DNA of 64,000 nucleotides from CAVORB01 sp964395315 (GCA_964395315.1 CAYNBI010000002.1:1-64000), one strand, 5' to 3'. Positions 55,301 through 63,392 are shown, counted from the first letter of the stretch. Notes: generated by a model not told the origin, from the letters alone. Translations and numbers: made by a program.

Positions 55301-55492
55301 GGCGACGGTCTGTTCGACAACGTCCGCGCTGGCTCCGGCATACTGGGTCGTTACGCTGACCGTGGGCGGCGTGATCTCGGGAAACTGGGCCACCGGCAGT
55401 GCCTTGAGTGCGAGCAGTCCCGCGATCGTGATGACGATGGAGATGACGAAGGCGAACTTCGGCCGGCTGATGAAGAACTTGGAGAAACCCAT
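52349..55492 (-). CDS. RND multidrug efflux permease (HAE1 family)
   Basis: 1047 aa AcrB/MexF-like inner-membrane pump. The N terminus FFISRPKFAFVISIVITIAGLLAL, the proton-relay aspartates in LAIGIVVDDAIIVVENVQRL and the second-half LVMLIGLAAKNAILIVEFAKEQ are conserved, with twelve helices and two large periplasmic loops. It exports amphiphilic compounds by proton antiport with its adaptor and an outer-membrane channel. The adaptor gene ends two bases before its ATG. No TolC-type gene follows in the operon and no local repressor gene is present. Confidence 0.95.
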   Translation of the reverse strand: MGFSKFFISRPKFAFVISIVITIAGLLALKALPVAQFPEITPPTVSVTTQYAGASADVVEQTVAAPIEQQVNGVEGMIYMSSKSDNDGRYNLTVTFEVGTDADMAQVKVQNRVSQATPKLPEEVRRQGVKTEKQSTNMLLVINIVSPDETYDALYLNNYATINVKDPLGRVKGVGKAEILGVMDYGMRFWLKPDRMTALGVSVSDIQNAVAEQNVQVPAGQIGAPPAPTEQQFQYTVTTKGRLSEVDEFADIIIRIEPDGSAIRVRDVARVELGAQAYSASGRLDGKPSVVLAVYQTPDANALAVADAVKAQLDELSQRFPEDMEHVILFDTTDFISASIDEVVETLFIAVLLVVLVVFIFLGDWRSTLIPGIAIPVSLIGTFALLAAFGFTLNTIVLFALILAIGIVVDDAIIVVENVQRLMQEEGLDPKAATAKAMDQVGGAIVATTLVLLAVFVPVGFMPGITGELYKQFAVTISVSVSISSINALTLSPALCSVLLKPGQEPLKWLDWFNGFFNKLTNGYTAAVKTMVRRAVLIMGTYAGLVAATVWMFGNLPTGFLPEEDQKAFFAEVQLPDAASLTRTESVLASIEQQMLEIPGLDHVISVSGYSLLNAAFGSNSALVIAVLSPWDEREAPELRLRSIVGQVERIAAATTEANIIPFVPPAIPGLGTSGGFSFVLQDFTGGDIQEFASVMRGFIVSANEQDAIGSAYSTFRADVPMLYLDVNRDKVQTLQVPMSEVFATLQSQLGSTYINDFNKFGRTWRVMAQAEGDFRNDPSDIVRLFVRSKSGEMVPIATLAEVESRTGPQIVPRYNLFRSADISGGPAPGYSSGQAIAAMEQTAEDTLPSGFGYEWTSMSYQEIKAAGQAPVIFGLAILFVFLFLVAQYESWSIPLAVLLSVPVAVFGALATVGVTGLDVNLYTQIGLVMLIGLAAKNAILIVEFAKEQRETEGLSIYDAAVKAARLRFRAVMMTALSFVLGILPLVVATGAGAGSRVSLGTAVFGGMLAATVVGTLLIPVMYFVVQSIREKVKGTPKRQTTPLQAE

Positions 55493-55494
55493 GG

Positions 55495-56856
55495 TTACTC
55501 CGCCTTCCCCGCGGCCGCCGCCGCCCCTTCCTCACCACCGGTCCCGCCACGGTCCGCCGAGGTTTCTCCGGGCATACCCGACATCCCGCCCATACCAGAC
55601 ATGTCCCGGGTCGTTCCCGCGGGGGCATCCGCGGCGCTGCTCTCCGTAGCACCCTCCAGCGGCGCGGGCATCCCCTCCGTGAGCTCGGGCTTGACCGCGC
55701 CCCCGGGCCGCACCTTCTGCAGCCCGTACAGGATGATCCGCTCACCGGCCTGAAGGCCCTCGTCGACCGACCAGTTGGAACCGAAGCGCTGCCCGGTTTC
55801 GACGCGGCGGACCTCCACCTTGTTCTCGCCGTTGACCAGGAGGACGTAATGACCGCCCTGGTCGGTGAGCACGGCCGCTTGCGGAATCACCACCGCGTCC
55901 CTGGCCTCCTTGCGCTCGATGACGATGGTGACGAACTGCCCCGGAAGCAGGAGCCGATCCGGGTTGGGAAACTCGGCACGCACGAGCACCGTGCCGGTTT
56001 TCTCGTCGACCTTGTTGTCGATGAAGTCGAACTCGCCGGGATGCTCGTAGATGCTGCCGTCCGGCAGGCGGATCAGCGGGACATGGCTGAACTCTTCCAC
56101 ATCACCACCCGCCTTCCGGATCTCCAGATCGGCTTGCAGCAACTCCAGGTACCAAGTCTCGGAGATCGAGAAGACCACGTTGATCGGGTCCATCATGTTG
56201 ATGGTTGCCAGCACACCGGAGTCCGGTCCCAGGAGGTTGCCGACGGTATACGTCGCCACATCGATCCGGCCCGCGATGGGCGCCGTGACCTCGGTGTAGT
56301 CGACGTCGAGCTGGGCCTGTTTGATGGCGGCCTGAGCCGTCTGCACTGCCGCCTCCTGGACCAGCACCTCGGCCGCCGCCTCGTCCACCTTCTGCTGGCT
56401 CACATTTTTCGTCTTGAGCAGTTCCTCGTAACGCGCGGCGTCGACCTTCGCGCGGTTCAGAGAGGCCTCCGCCGCCGCGAGTTCCGCCTCCGCCTGGGCG
56501 AGGGAGGCCTGGTAGCGTTCCGGCTCGATCCGGAACAGCACCTGGTCCTTCTCGACGTCGCCGCCCTCCTGGAAATCCCGGCTCTCAAGGAACCCCGTGA
56601 CGCGTGCGCGCAGGGCGACCGATTCCTTGGCGCGGGTCTTGGCGACGAACTCGAAAAACGGGTTGACCTTCTGCTCCGCGACCTCGATGACCCCGACGGA
56701 CGGGGGCTCGACCGCCTGCTGCTCCGGTGCCTGCTGTCCGCAACCGGCGATGACGAGGAGAAAACCGGTGGCGGCCGCAACGGGGAGGCCCCCGCGGGCT
56801 CGGCGAAGCCCGCCCGGTCGAGATGAGGCGCATGGGAGGATGGAAACCTGGGTCAT
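55495..56856 (-). CDS. RND efflux periplasmic adaptor lipoprotein
   Basis: 453 aa membrane-fusion protein. A lipobox (LLVIAGC) follows the N-terminal basic region, so it should be lipid-anchored. The lipoyl half-motifs, alpha-hairpin (AELAAAEASLNRAKVDAARYEELL) and beta-barrel (ATINMMDPINVVFSISE) are in order. The C-terminal tail after about residue 405 is low-complexity and Met/Gly/Ala-rich (MSGMGGMSGMPG), not usual for the family. The ATG at MTQVSIL was chosen; an upstream Met adds 18 residues. It is the first gene of the pump operon, divergent from the 106-aa gene. Confidence 0.9.
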   Translation of the reverse strand: MTQVSILPCASSRPGGLRRARGGLPVAAATGFLLVIAGCGQQAPEQQAVEPPSVGVIEVAEQKVNPFFEFVAKTRAKESVALRARVTGFLESRDFQEGGDVEKDQVLFRIEPERYQASLAQAEAELAAAEASLNRAKVDAARYEELLKTKNVSQQKVDEAAAEVLVQEAAVQTAQAAIKQAQLDVDYTEVTAPIAGRIDVATYTVGNLLGPDSGVLATINMMDPINVVFSISETWYLELLQADLEIRKAGGDVEEFSHVPLIRLPDGSIYEHPGEFDFIDNKVDEKTGTVLVRAEFPNPDRLLLPGQFVTIVIERKEARDAVVIPQAAVLTDQGGHYVLLVNGENKVEVRRVETGQRFGSNWSVDEGLQAGERIILYGLQKVRPGGAVKPELTEGMPAPLEGATESSAADAPAGTTRDMSGMGGMSGMPGETSADRGGTGGEEGAAAAAGKAE

Positions 56857-57031
56857 CGGTAATGCAGCGATCTGGTGGGGAAAAGAGAAGACGGCATCGG
56901 ATGTTAGCACGGGTGGTAGGGCCGACCTACCCGACCCTACGGCTCCGGAAGGGCCGCATCCACCCCACCCGAGTACGGTTGTAGCGCCCCGCAGCCAGTC
57001 CCATATTGTCGTTCACGATGAGGAATACCCC

Positions 57032-57352
57032 ATGAAGCGACTGCCCTATACGGCGATAGCCGCGTCGGGGTCCGCCCTCGACATCCGCTTTCCTCTGCAC
57101 CGCGAGACGCGCTCCGAAGAGGCGGTGGCGGCCATGTTGTCGGCGGTTCTCGAGGCCCTGAGTACGAGCCTGGCCGCGAGGCAGGGCGTCAGCGACGGCG
57201 ACGTACTGCAATCTCTCGCCATGGCGATGGCGATCCGCGCCCGGATGGTGGACGCAACGCCCGCCGTCAGCCTGCGGCTGATGCACGAGCTCGTAGACGA
57301 GGCCTTCGCGGCCGCACTGGATGCCACTTCATACCCCGCCGCACGCGCCTGA
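57032..57352 (+). CDS. Conserved small protein (106 aa), function unknown
   Basis: 106 aa, helical. The N-terminal region ALDIRFPLHRETRSEEAVAAM is followed by helices rich in Ala, Leu and Met, with MAIRARMVDATPAVSLRLMHELVDEAF near the end. No family recognised. The ATG has GAGGAAT upstream. It lies 23 bp before the dioxygenase-like gene on the same strand and is probably co-transcribed with it. The open frame continuing upstream overlaps the adaptor gene and is not used. Confidence 0.65.
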   Translation: MKRLPYTAIAASGSALDIRFPLHRETRSEEAVAAMLSAVLEALSTSLAARQGVSDGDVLQSLAMAMAIRARMVDATPAVSLRLMHELVDEAFAAALDATSYPAARA

Positions 57353-57375
57353 GAACGGCGCGGAAGGACATCTAC

Positions 57376-58023
57376 ATGAACGCCAGGACACCGCCCGTCA
57401 CCCGCCGCCAGTTGCTGGGCATCGCCACGGCCGCCGGATTTCTTCTCACCCTTCCGGGCCGCGCCTGGAGCGCCCTCTCGCCGACGGCCCAACAGCCCCG
57501 GGGTCCCTTCTACCCGGACCAGCCTCCGCTCGATGACGACAACGATCTGGTGCGTGTCCCGGGCAGCGCCGACTTGGCGAAGGGCGAGGTCACGGATCTG
57601 TCCGGGCGGATACTGGACACCAAGGGTCAGCCGGTCGCCGGAGCCCTGGTCGAGATCTGGCAGTGCGACGCGAATGGACGTTACCTCCATCGCCTGGACG
57701 ATCGCCGGGTAGAGAGGGACTCCGGCTTCCAGGGTTACGGGCGATACACCACCGCCGCGGATGGCCGTTACCGCTTCCGCACCATCAAGCCCGTCCCCTA
57801 TCCCGGACGCGCGCCGCATATCCATTTCTCGGTCAGCGCCCCGGGCAGGCGGACACTGATCACCCAGATGTACGTCGCGGGTGCGCCCGAGAACAGCCGG
57901 GACTGGCTGTTGAACGCAGTAACGGACGAAGCGGCGCGCGAGCGACTGATCGTCGCCTTCGAGCCAGCCCCGGACCCCGACACCGCCGCCTTGCAGGCCC
58001 GATTCGACCTCGTCCTCTCCTGA
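57376..58023 (+). CDS. Intradiol ring-cleavage dioxygenase-like protein, Tat-exported
   Basis: 215 aa. A twin-arginine signal (TRRQLLG, hydrophobic core to residue 30) is followed by the intradiol dioxygenase core: GPFYP (43-47), VEIWQCDANGRYLH with Tyr103, and IKPVPYPGRAPHIHF with Tyr142, His148 and His150, the four iron ligands of protocatechuate 3,4-dioxygenase. It lacks the second-subunit partner and the N-terminal dimer region of catechol dioxygenases. An exported dioxygenase is uncommon and could act on lignin-type or quinone compounds outside the cell, but the substrate is unknown. Confidence 0.85.
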   Translation: MNARTPPVTRRQLLGIATAAGFLLTLPGRAWSALSPTAQQPRGPFYPDQPPLDDDNDLVRVPGSADLAKGEVTDLSGRILDTKGQPVAGALVEIWQCDANGRYLHRLDDRRVERDSGFQGYGRYTTAADGRYRFRTIKPVPYPGRAPHIHFSVSAPGRRTLITQMYVAGAPENSRDWLLNAVTDEAARERLIVAFEPAPDPDTAALQARFDLVLS

Positions 58024-58051
58024 CCCGCGCCAGCTCCCCGGGGGGAAGGCC

Positions 58052-58387
58052 CTACCAGGGCTTGTATTCCAGCCCGGGAAGGTGGCTGCGGTCGAACACC
58101 TGAGGCAAGGTCCGCACCAGCTCCTCGACCTCGCCGAAGCTCATGTAGCGTCCATACGAAGCCTTGGCTGCATCCACCGGGAGCTCGACCCAGAACCGCT
58201 CGCCCCCCGGATCGCATAGGATCTGCAGGACGTTCTCCTGACCGTCGATGATGCCGAGGAAATCGTCCTCGCTATGCAGGCGGCCGAGCAACTGCTCCCG
58301 GATGGCCCTCGCGCTCATTTCCACGGCGCTCGCCGAGGAGACGGAATCGCCGGATCGCTCGAAGAAATAAAAGACTCGAAAGTGCAT
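58052..58387 (-). CDS. Conserved hypothetical protein (111 aa)
   Basis: 111 aa soluble protein with mixed alpha/beta content: MHFRVFYFFERSGDS, then HSEDDFLGIIDGQENVLQIL, RFWVELPVDAA and SFGEVEELVRTLPQVF. No family recognised and no catalytic motif evident. It is convergent with the dioxygenase-like gene and divergent from the symporter gene, with nearly 200 bp upstream that must hold promoters for both. Function unknown. Confidence 0.7.
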   Translation of the reverse strand: MHFRVFYFFERSGDSVSSASAVEMSARAIREQLLGRLHSEDDFLGIIDGQENVLQILCDPGGERFWVELPVDAAKASYGRYMSFGEVEELVRTLPQVFDRSHLPGLEYKPW

Positions 58388-58582
58388 TTTCGTCGTGTGC
58401 GGAATGCCGGCGACCCGTGCATCCGACCCCAGGGTTCGGTCACGCAGACGCCCGGGGCGAGCGTTATCGCCGTGTTATGATCCCGCGGCGTACGCTACGA
58501 AATTCCGGGACGCGGCTCGCGCGCCGCGCCAGTCCTCGGCCCTCGCGCCAGGACCGAACAGCGCTTTTAGCGGAGGCCTGCG

Positions 58583-59872
58583 ATGGCGTTTCTCTCTCTC
58601 AAGCTCCACTGGCAGATCCTGATCGCCCTCGTCCTTGCGGTCGCCGTCGGCTTGCTCACAGGCACCGAAGCGGGCCTGTTCGGTATCACTTTTTACTCGA
58701 TCTTCGACTTTGTGGGCAAATTGTTCCTCAATGCCCTCAAGATGCTGATCGTCCCCCTGATCGTGTCATCCATCATCGTCGGCGTCGCCGGCATCGGCGG
58801 AACCCATGGTCTCGGCCGCCTGGGTGGCAGGACCGTCGCCTACTACCTGACCACCAGCCTCCTGGCCATCCTGGTCGGCCTGATGGTGGTCAACCTGGTC
58901 GAGCCCGGTGTCGTCGACGGCCAGCCGGCCAAGGACCTGATCGGCTTCAGCGCCGACGCGGCGGAGGTGCAGGAGAAGGTCGCGGGCAAGGGCACGGGAG
59001 ACGTGGTGGAGGTCTTCCTGCGCCTGATCCCGACCAACGTGGTGGAGGCCGCGAGCTCGGGTCAGATGCTCGGGCTGATCTTCTTCAGTCTGCTCTATGG
59101 CTTCTTCATGACGCGCATCACCGAGGATTACGCCGAGGCCCAGTACAACTTCTGGCAGGGCGTGTTCGAGATCATGATGAAGATCACCGACCTCATCATG
59201 CGCTTCGCCCCCTTGGGCGTCTTCGCCCTGGTGGCGAAGGTGGTCGCGAGCACCGGGTTCGACGCCTTCGCCCCGCTGGCGATGTTCTTCTTCAGCGCGG
59301 TGGCGGCGCTCGCCATCCACTTCCTGGTCACGCTTCCGCTCCTGCTCTACTTCGTGGGACGGGTCAATCCGATACGCCATTACAAGGCCATGGGCCCGGC
59401 CCTGCTCACCGCCTTCTCCACCGCCTCCTCATCGGCAACGCTGCCGATCACGATGGAGTGCGTGGAGAAGAACGCGGGCGTGTCCAACCGCACCACCAGC
59501 TTCGTTCTGCCGCTCGGGGCGACCATCAACATGGACGGCACCGCCCTCTACGAGTGCGTCGCAGCCATGTTCATCGCCCAGGCCTACGGCATCGAGCTCG
59601 GCTTCGCCACCCAGTTCATGGTGGTGCTGATCGCTCTCCTCACCTCCATCGGGGTCGCCGGCATCCCGGCCGCGAGCCTGGTCGCCATCGCCATCATCCT
59701 CGCCGCCGTGGGGTTGCCCGTGGAGGGCATCGGTCTGATCCTCGCCGTGGACCGCATCCTGGACATGATGCGCACCTCCGTGAACGTCTTCAGCGATTCC
59801 TGCGGCGCCGTCATCATCGGCAGGCTCGAGGGCGAGGAAGGGATACTCCAGGAGCGGCGCGCGCGCGCGTGA
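58583..59872 (+). CDS. Dicarboxylate/amino-acid:cation symporter (DAACS family)
   Basis: 429 aa GltP/DctA-like transporter with eight helices and two re-entrant loops. The serine-rich loop is FSTASSSATLPITMECVEKN and the binding segment is LPLGATINMDGTALYECV; the second hairpin has SIGVAGIPAASLVAIAIIL. It imports glutamate, aspartate or C4-dicarboxylates with H+ or Na+. The ATG follows GGAGGCCTGCG. It is followed by a perfect hairpin without a T run and then by the DUF6134 gene. Confidence 0.93.
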   Translation: MAFLSLKLHWQILIALVLAVAVGLLTGTEAGLFGITFYSIFDFVGKLFLNALKMLIVPLIVSSIIVGVAGIGGTHGLGRLGGRTVAYYLTTSLLAILVGLMVVNLVEPGVVDGQPAKDLIGFSADAAEVQEKVAGKGTGDVVEVFLRLIPTNVVEAASSGQMLGLIFFSLLYGFFMTRITEDYAEAQYNFWQGVFEIMMKITDLIMRFAPLGVFALVAKVVASTGFDAFAPLAMFFFSAVAALAIHFLVTLPLLLYFVGRVNPIRHYKAMGPALLTAFSTASSSATLPITMECVEKNAGVSNRTTSFVLPLGATINMDGTALYECVAAMFIAQAYGIELGFATQFMVVLIALLTSIGVAGIPAASLVAIAIILAAVGLPVEGIGLILAVDRILDMMRTSVNVFSDSCGAVIIGRLEGEEGILQERRARA

Positions 59873-59886
59873 CCCTGGTTGTGCTT

Positions 59887-59903
59887 GGGGGACAAAGTCC
59901 CCC
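59887..59903. repeat. Perfect inverted repeat after the symporter gene
   Basis: GGGGGAC, AAA, GTCCCCC forms a 7-bp stem with a three-base loop, 15 bp after the symporter stop. It is terminator-like but lacks the T tract, so it may instead protect the 3' end of the transcript or pause polymerase. Confidence 0.45.
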
Positions 59904-59909
59904 TCGCGG

Positions 59910-59937
59910 TAATCCGATGGCCTCCCGGCCGCGTATT
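59910..59937 (+). promoter_or_regulatory. Candidate ECF-type promoter for the DUF6134-SDR genes
   Basis: TAATCC (59910-59915) and CGTATT (59932-59937) are separated by 16 bases, the spacing usual for ECF sigma factors, and the first box resembles the TGATCC element I recall for ChrR-linked sigma factors. It lies 54 bp before the DUF6134 ATG. This is a pattern match by eye and could be chance. Confidence 0.3.
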
Positions 59938-59990
59938 AAGTGGGTGAATGCAAACGTTTTCGTTTTCACCGACACCGCGAGGATTTCCAC

Positions 59991-60662
59991 ATGTCCGGCC
60001 GAAACAGCCTGGCCAAACTGGCCGCCCTCCCCCTGCTCATCTTCACCGCGTCCCCAGCCTTGGTCGCCGCCAACGCCGATTCCCAGCGATTCACCATCCT
60101 GCGCGACGGCACCGAGGTGGGTGTTCACGAGGTCCGCCGCAAGACGGTCGCGGGCCAGACCCGAGTTGACTCAAGCTCGCGCATCGATGTCCGCCTGTTG
60201 GGGCTGAACCTCTACCGCTTTCGCTACCAGTCCCGGGAGGTATGGGACGACCAAGGGCTCCTGAGCCTGGAGGTGGACGTAGACGACGGAGGCAAACCCT
60301 TCAGCCTGAACGGCGAGCGCGTCAGCGGACGCTTCGAATGGACGTCCGACCTGGGCAATGGAGCGCACCCTCTCCCATTGTTCCCGACCAACCATTGGAG
60401 CGCGGAAGTGCTCGAGCAGGACGCCGTGCTCAATACCCTGACCGGTAGCCTCAACCGGGTTCGGATCGAGCCCCAGGGTCGAGAGATGCTCGAACTTCCG
60501 TCCGCCCGACTCCCGGCGACACGCTATCGGTACCAAGGAGAGCTGCGGCTCGACTCCTGGTACGACGCCGCGGGACAGTGGCTTGGCATGCGGTTCGAGG
60601 GTCGTGACGGCTCCACCATCGAGTACCTGTGCAGCAGTTGCGACGCGAGGGCGTCGATGTGA
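59991..60662 (+). CDS. DUF6134 family exported protein
   Basis: 223 aa with a signal peptide (residues 1-27, cut near VAA-NA). The body is beta-rich: RFTILRDGTEVGVHEVRR, then LYRFRYQSREVWDDQGLLSL and FEGRDGSTIEYLCSSC, ending with Cys214 and Cys217. I assign it to DUF6134 from memory of the repeated R-D-G-T-E-V-G pattern; function is not known. Its TGA overlaps the GTG start of the following SDR gene (GTGA), so the two are coupled. An in-frame ATG 17 codons upstream is less likely because it would spoil the signal peptide. Confidence 0.72.
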   Translation: MSGRNSLAKLAALPLLIFTASPALVAANADSQRFTILRDGTEVGVHEVRRKTVAGQTRVDSSSRIDVRLLGLNLYRFRYQSREVWDDQGLLSLEVDVDDGGKPFSLNGERVSGRFEWTSDLGNGAHPLPLFPTNHWSAEVLEQDAVLNTLTGSLNRVRIEPQGREMLELPSARLPATRYRYQGELRLDSWYDAAGQWLGMRFEGRDGSTIEYLCSSCDARASM

Positions 60663-61411
60663 GCGCGCCCCCCGGATCGGCCTGGGTCACGGGCGCGAGT
60701 CAGGGTATCGGTCGCGCCCTGACGCTCGCTCTCGCGGATCGCGGAACGCGCGTGGCGGCATCCGCCCGGGACGCGTCAGCTCTGCAGATGTTGCGGCAGA
60801 AGGCATCGCAGGTGCTACCGGCGCCCCTGGACGTGACGGATGTGAAAGCCGTCGAGGCCGCCGTGGCCGAGGTCGAGCGTGTGCAGGGACCGATCGATCT
60901 TGCCGTGCTCAACGCCGGGACCTACGAGCCCGTCCCCGGCGGCCTGGCTCCGCCCGACCTGTTCCGCCAGCACATGGAGGTGAACTATCAGGGCGTGGTC
61001 AACTGCCTCTGTGCCCTCCTTCCACGGATGAAGTCACGTGGAGACGGGCAGATCGCCGTGCTGGGGTCGGTGGCGGGCTATCGTGGCCTACCCCAAGCGG
61101 CCGCCTATGGGCCGACTAAGGCGGCGCTGATCAGCCTCGCAGAGACCTTGCGTCTAGAGCTCCGGGGAACAGGGGTGGACCTGCGCCTAGTCAACCCGGG
61201 CTTCGTGGCGACCCGGCTAACCGCCAAGAACCGGTTCTTCATGCCGTCCATCCTCACCCCGGAGAACGCCGCCAATCGCATCCTCTCCGGACTCGCGGGA
61301 AGCTCGTTCGAGATTGCCTTTCCGCTTGGCTTCGTCCTATGGATGAAGATTCTTCGACTCTTACCCTATCGCCTCTACCTGCCTCTGGTGTCTCGGCTCA
61401 CCGGCAAGTGA
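60659..61411 (+). CDS. Short-chain dehydrogenase/reductase
   Basis: 250 aa NAD(P)-dependent SDR. The cofactor motif is VTGASQGIGRALTLALADRG, the NAG motif is VLNAGTYEP, and the active site has Ser in GSVAGYRG and Tyr-x-x-x-Lys in AYGPTKAAL. The C-terminal region is hydrophobic (LGFVLWMKILRLLPYRLYLPL), suggesting membrane contact and a lipid-like substrate. SDRs of this kind occur beside cyclopropane-synthase-like genes in photo-oxidative clusters. The start GTG overlaps the previous stop. Convergent with the DUF3833 gene. Confidence 0.9.
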   Translation: MSAPPGSAWVTGASQGIGRALTLALADRGTRVAASARDASALQMLRQKASQVLPAPLDVTDVKAVEAAVAEVERVQGPIDLAVLNAGTYEPVPGGLAPPDLFRQHMEVNYQGVVNCLCALLPRMKSRGDGQIAVLGSVAGYRGLPQAAAYGPTKAALISLAETLRLELRGTGVDLRLVNPGFVATRLTAKNRFFMPSILTPENAANRILSGLAGSSFEIAFPLGFVLWMKILRLLPYRLYLPLVSRLTGK

Positions 61412-61457
61412 CCTTTCCTCCGCGTGGTTCTCGCCGCAGGCTTTGTTCCGCAGCGAG

Positions 61458-61497
61458 AGGTTCGCCGCGATTCAGTTGCATCCGGGTCAGCGAACCT
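61458..61497 (+). terminator. Possible terminator after the SDR gene
   Basis: AGGTTCGC (61458-61465) and GCGAACCT (61490-61497) form an 8-bp stem with a 24-base loop, followed by TTCTTC. The loop is long for an intrinsic terminator, so this is tentative. It lies between the convergent SDR and DUF3833 genes. Confidence 0.35.
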
Positions 61498-61501
61498 TTC
61501 T

Positions 61502-62038
61502 TCACGACTTCTTGAAGAACAGGGTGACCGAGCCGATTTCCAGTCCCAGCTTCTTCACCTTTGCCCGGTTGATCAGCACACCGTCGGACTGCAGGAACAT
61601 CCAGTCGTCGAACACCACGCGCCAGGTGGATCCACCCACGGGCAGGTCCATCTCATAGCCCCAGTTGAGGGCGTTGCCGGCGACGCGACCGCGGGCCTCG
61701 CCGACGACATCCGCCGCGCGGCCCACGTAGCCGTCATCCCCATCCCGGGTGATTGTCCAGACGCGACGGTCGCGTTCGCCGTCGTCGTACTCGAAGTCCT
61801 CCTCCAGCACCAACGCTCCGTTCTCGACCCGGCCCTCGATGTCCACCGTGAACTGCCGTCTGACATTCCCGAAGCGATCCTCGAAAAGGCCCCAGGCGCG
61901 GGAACTGCCCGAGAAGTAATCGTACAGATCGAGCTTGGGAGAACGGTCTTGGAAGTCGTCCAGCTTCATGGTCTCACATCCACTTAAGAGCAGGGTCGCG
62001 GGCAGAATGGCCACGAACAGGAGTTTTCTCATCCACAT
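61502..62038 (-). CDS. DUF3833 family lipoprotein
   Basis: 178 aa. A lipobox (LLLSGC, Cys21) marks an exported lipoprotein. The mature part matches DUF3833: FDLxxYFxGxxxAWGLFEDRFGxVRRQF-type pattern, here LYDYFSGSSRAWGLFEDRFG, then GALVLEEDFEYDDGERDRRVWTI and WRVVFDDWMFLQSDGVLINRA. The family is a beta-barrel lipocalin-like fold by prediction and recurs in operons with Cfa-like methyltransferases, SDRs and MFS transporters; it may bind modified lipids. It follows the MFS gene by four bases. Confidence 0.88.
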   Translation of the reverse strand: MWMRKLLFVAILPATLLLSGCETMKLDDFQDRSPKLDLYDYFSGSSRAWGLFEDRFGNVRRQFTVDIEGRVENGALVLEEDFEYDDGERDRRVWTITRDGDDGYVGRAADVVGEARGRVAGNALNWGYEMDLPVGGSTWRVVFDDWMFLQSDGVLINRAKVKKLGLEIGSVTLFFKKS

Positions 62039-62042
62039 GGGT

Positions 62043-63392
62043 TCAGATCTCCGATAGGGCGCGATCGCGCCGTTGCAGTCGGGCGGCGATAGCCGCCTGC
62101 CGGGCGGGCGTCAGCGGCAAATCACGCATCAGCGCCACGGCCGCTAGCTTGAGCCCGCATGGGATGAGGGCGTAGGCGACCGCCAGTGCGGTCAGGGCGA
62201 CTGCCGCCGGCTCCGCCTCTTCGAGACCGAGTCCCGCGAGAGTGGGCAGCGTAAGCCCGGCGGCCAGGGCCAGCGCCAGCTTGGCCGACATGTTCCAGAG
62301 GGAGAACAGACCCGCGGTGCGGTTGCGGCGAAACCGCAGCCGATCCCAGTCCGCTACGTCCGCCTGAATAGCCGGCGGCAGCGCCAAGTCCGCCCCCAGG
62401 CAAAGGCCGGTGACCAGACAGATCACGGCGAATATCCCGGCATCTCCCGGTCCCAGCAGCGCGGCGACGGCGAAGGCGGGACAAGTCACCACCATCGCCA
62501 ATGCCCAGGCCCGATGTTTCGACAAAACGCGGCTGAGAGCCAACCACAGGGGTATGCCGGCGACGGCGCACCCGAAGTAGAGCGCAAGCAGGAGATTGCG
62601 GGTCTGGTCGTCGACAGCGAGGACGTAGGTGCAGTACAGGGGGAACAGAACCGCGGGCATGCCGTTGGCCAGCCCGTTTACGAACCAGGCCCCGAGCAAA
62701 CGCAGGAATAGTCGGTTCGACGTGATCCCGCGCCAGCTCGCATCCGTCCGCGGCAAAGCGGCGGGGCGCGGTACCCGTGAGAGCAGCAGGTAGAAGGTCG
62801 GCAGCCCGATCGCCACCGTGACCCATCCGAGCAGGGTCATGCGGGCCGCCTCATCCAAGCCCAGGGCGCCGAGTGCCGCCGGCAGGGAGGCGGACAGGAG
62901 AATGCCGATCAAGATCGCGCCCTCGCGGCTAGAGGTCAGACGCGTCCGCTCGTGATAGCCGGCGGAGAGCCGGGCGCCCCAGGTGAGGTATGGGATCTGC
63001 ACCAGGGTCCAGCCGAGGAGCAGAAGCGCGCTCGTCACCAGCAGCCATACCGCCCCCGCATCATCGGGCGGCGACATCAGCAGCACCAGGGAGGGCGCGC
63101 CGAGCAAGGCGCCGATGAGTACCAGACGGCCGATGTCGCGCCCGCCACCCCGGTCCGCCAGCCGCCCGACCAAGGGGTCGGTGACGAGATCCAGGGCGCG
63201 GCCGGCGAACAGCACCGCGCCAGTGACCGCCAGACCCAACCCGACCTCCTCTGCGTAGAAGGTCGGCAGCAAGGTAAAGATGGGGATGGTCGGGATGGCG
63301 GTGACCAGGCCAGGCAACCCGTAGTACAGGAGCACAGGCCTACCCAGCCCGGCCACCTCAGGCCGGGCGACGGAAGCGGTAGATGCCGACAT
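62043..63392 (-). CDS. MFS transporter (GPH-like)
   Basis: 449 aa with twelve helices. The pattern TLLPTFYAEEVGLGLAVTGAVLFAGRALDLVTDPLVGRLADR is typical of glycoside-pentoside-hexuronide-like MFS proteins, related to lysophospholipid and sugar carriers. In this cluster a lipid-related substrate is plausible but unproven. The ATG overlaps the methyltransferase gene by 35 bp; a GTG at 63356, one base after that gene's stop, is an equally compact alternative giving AGLGRPVLLYYG. Confidence 0.85.
   Translation of the reverse strand: MSASTASVARPEVAGLGRPVLLYYGLPGLVTAIPTIPIFTLLPTFYAEEVGLGLAVTGAVLFAGRALDLVTDPLVGRLADRGGGRDIGRLVLIGALLGAPSLVLLMSPPDDAGAVWLLVTSALLLLGWTLVQIPYLTWGARLSAGYHERTRLTSSREGAILIGILLSASLPAALGALGLDEAARMTLLGWVTVAIGLPTFYLLLSRVPRPAALPRTDASWRGITSNRLFLRLLGAWFVNGLANGMPAVLFPLYCTYVLAVDDQTRNLLLALYFGCAVAGIPLWLALSRVLSKHRAWALAMVVTCPAFAVAALLGPGDAGIFAVICLVTGLCLGADLALPPAIQADVADWDRLRFRRNRTAGLFSLWNMSAKLALALAAGLTLPTLAGLGLEEAEPAAVALTALAVAYALIPCGLKLAAVALMRDLPLTPARQAAIAARLQRRDRALSEI

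Noticed and set aside
53252..55753. Long open frame opposite the RND permease
   Set aside because: Low-complexity Asp/Arg/Gly product, antisense to a gene with clear family motifs; no ribosome site.
59887..59903. Perfect hairpin as an intrinsic terminator of the symporter gene
   Set aside because: There is no T tract on either strand after the stem, so it is listed only as an inverted repeat.
58417..60207. Long plus-strand frame through the symporter in another frame
   Set aside because: Arg/Pro/His-rich translation without domains; the symporter in the other frame is well conserved.
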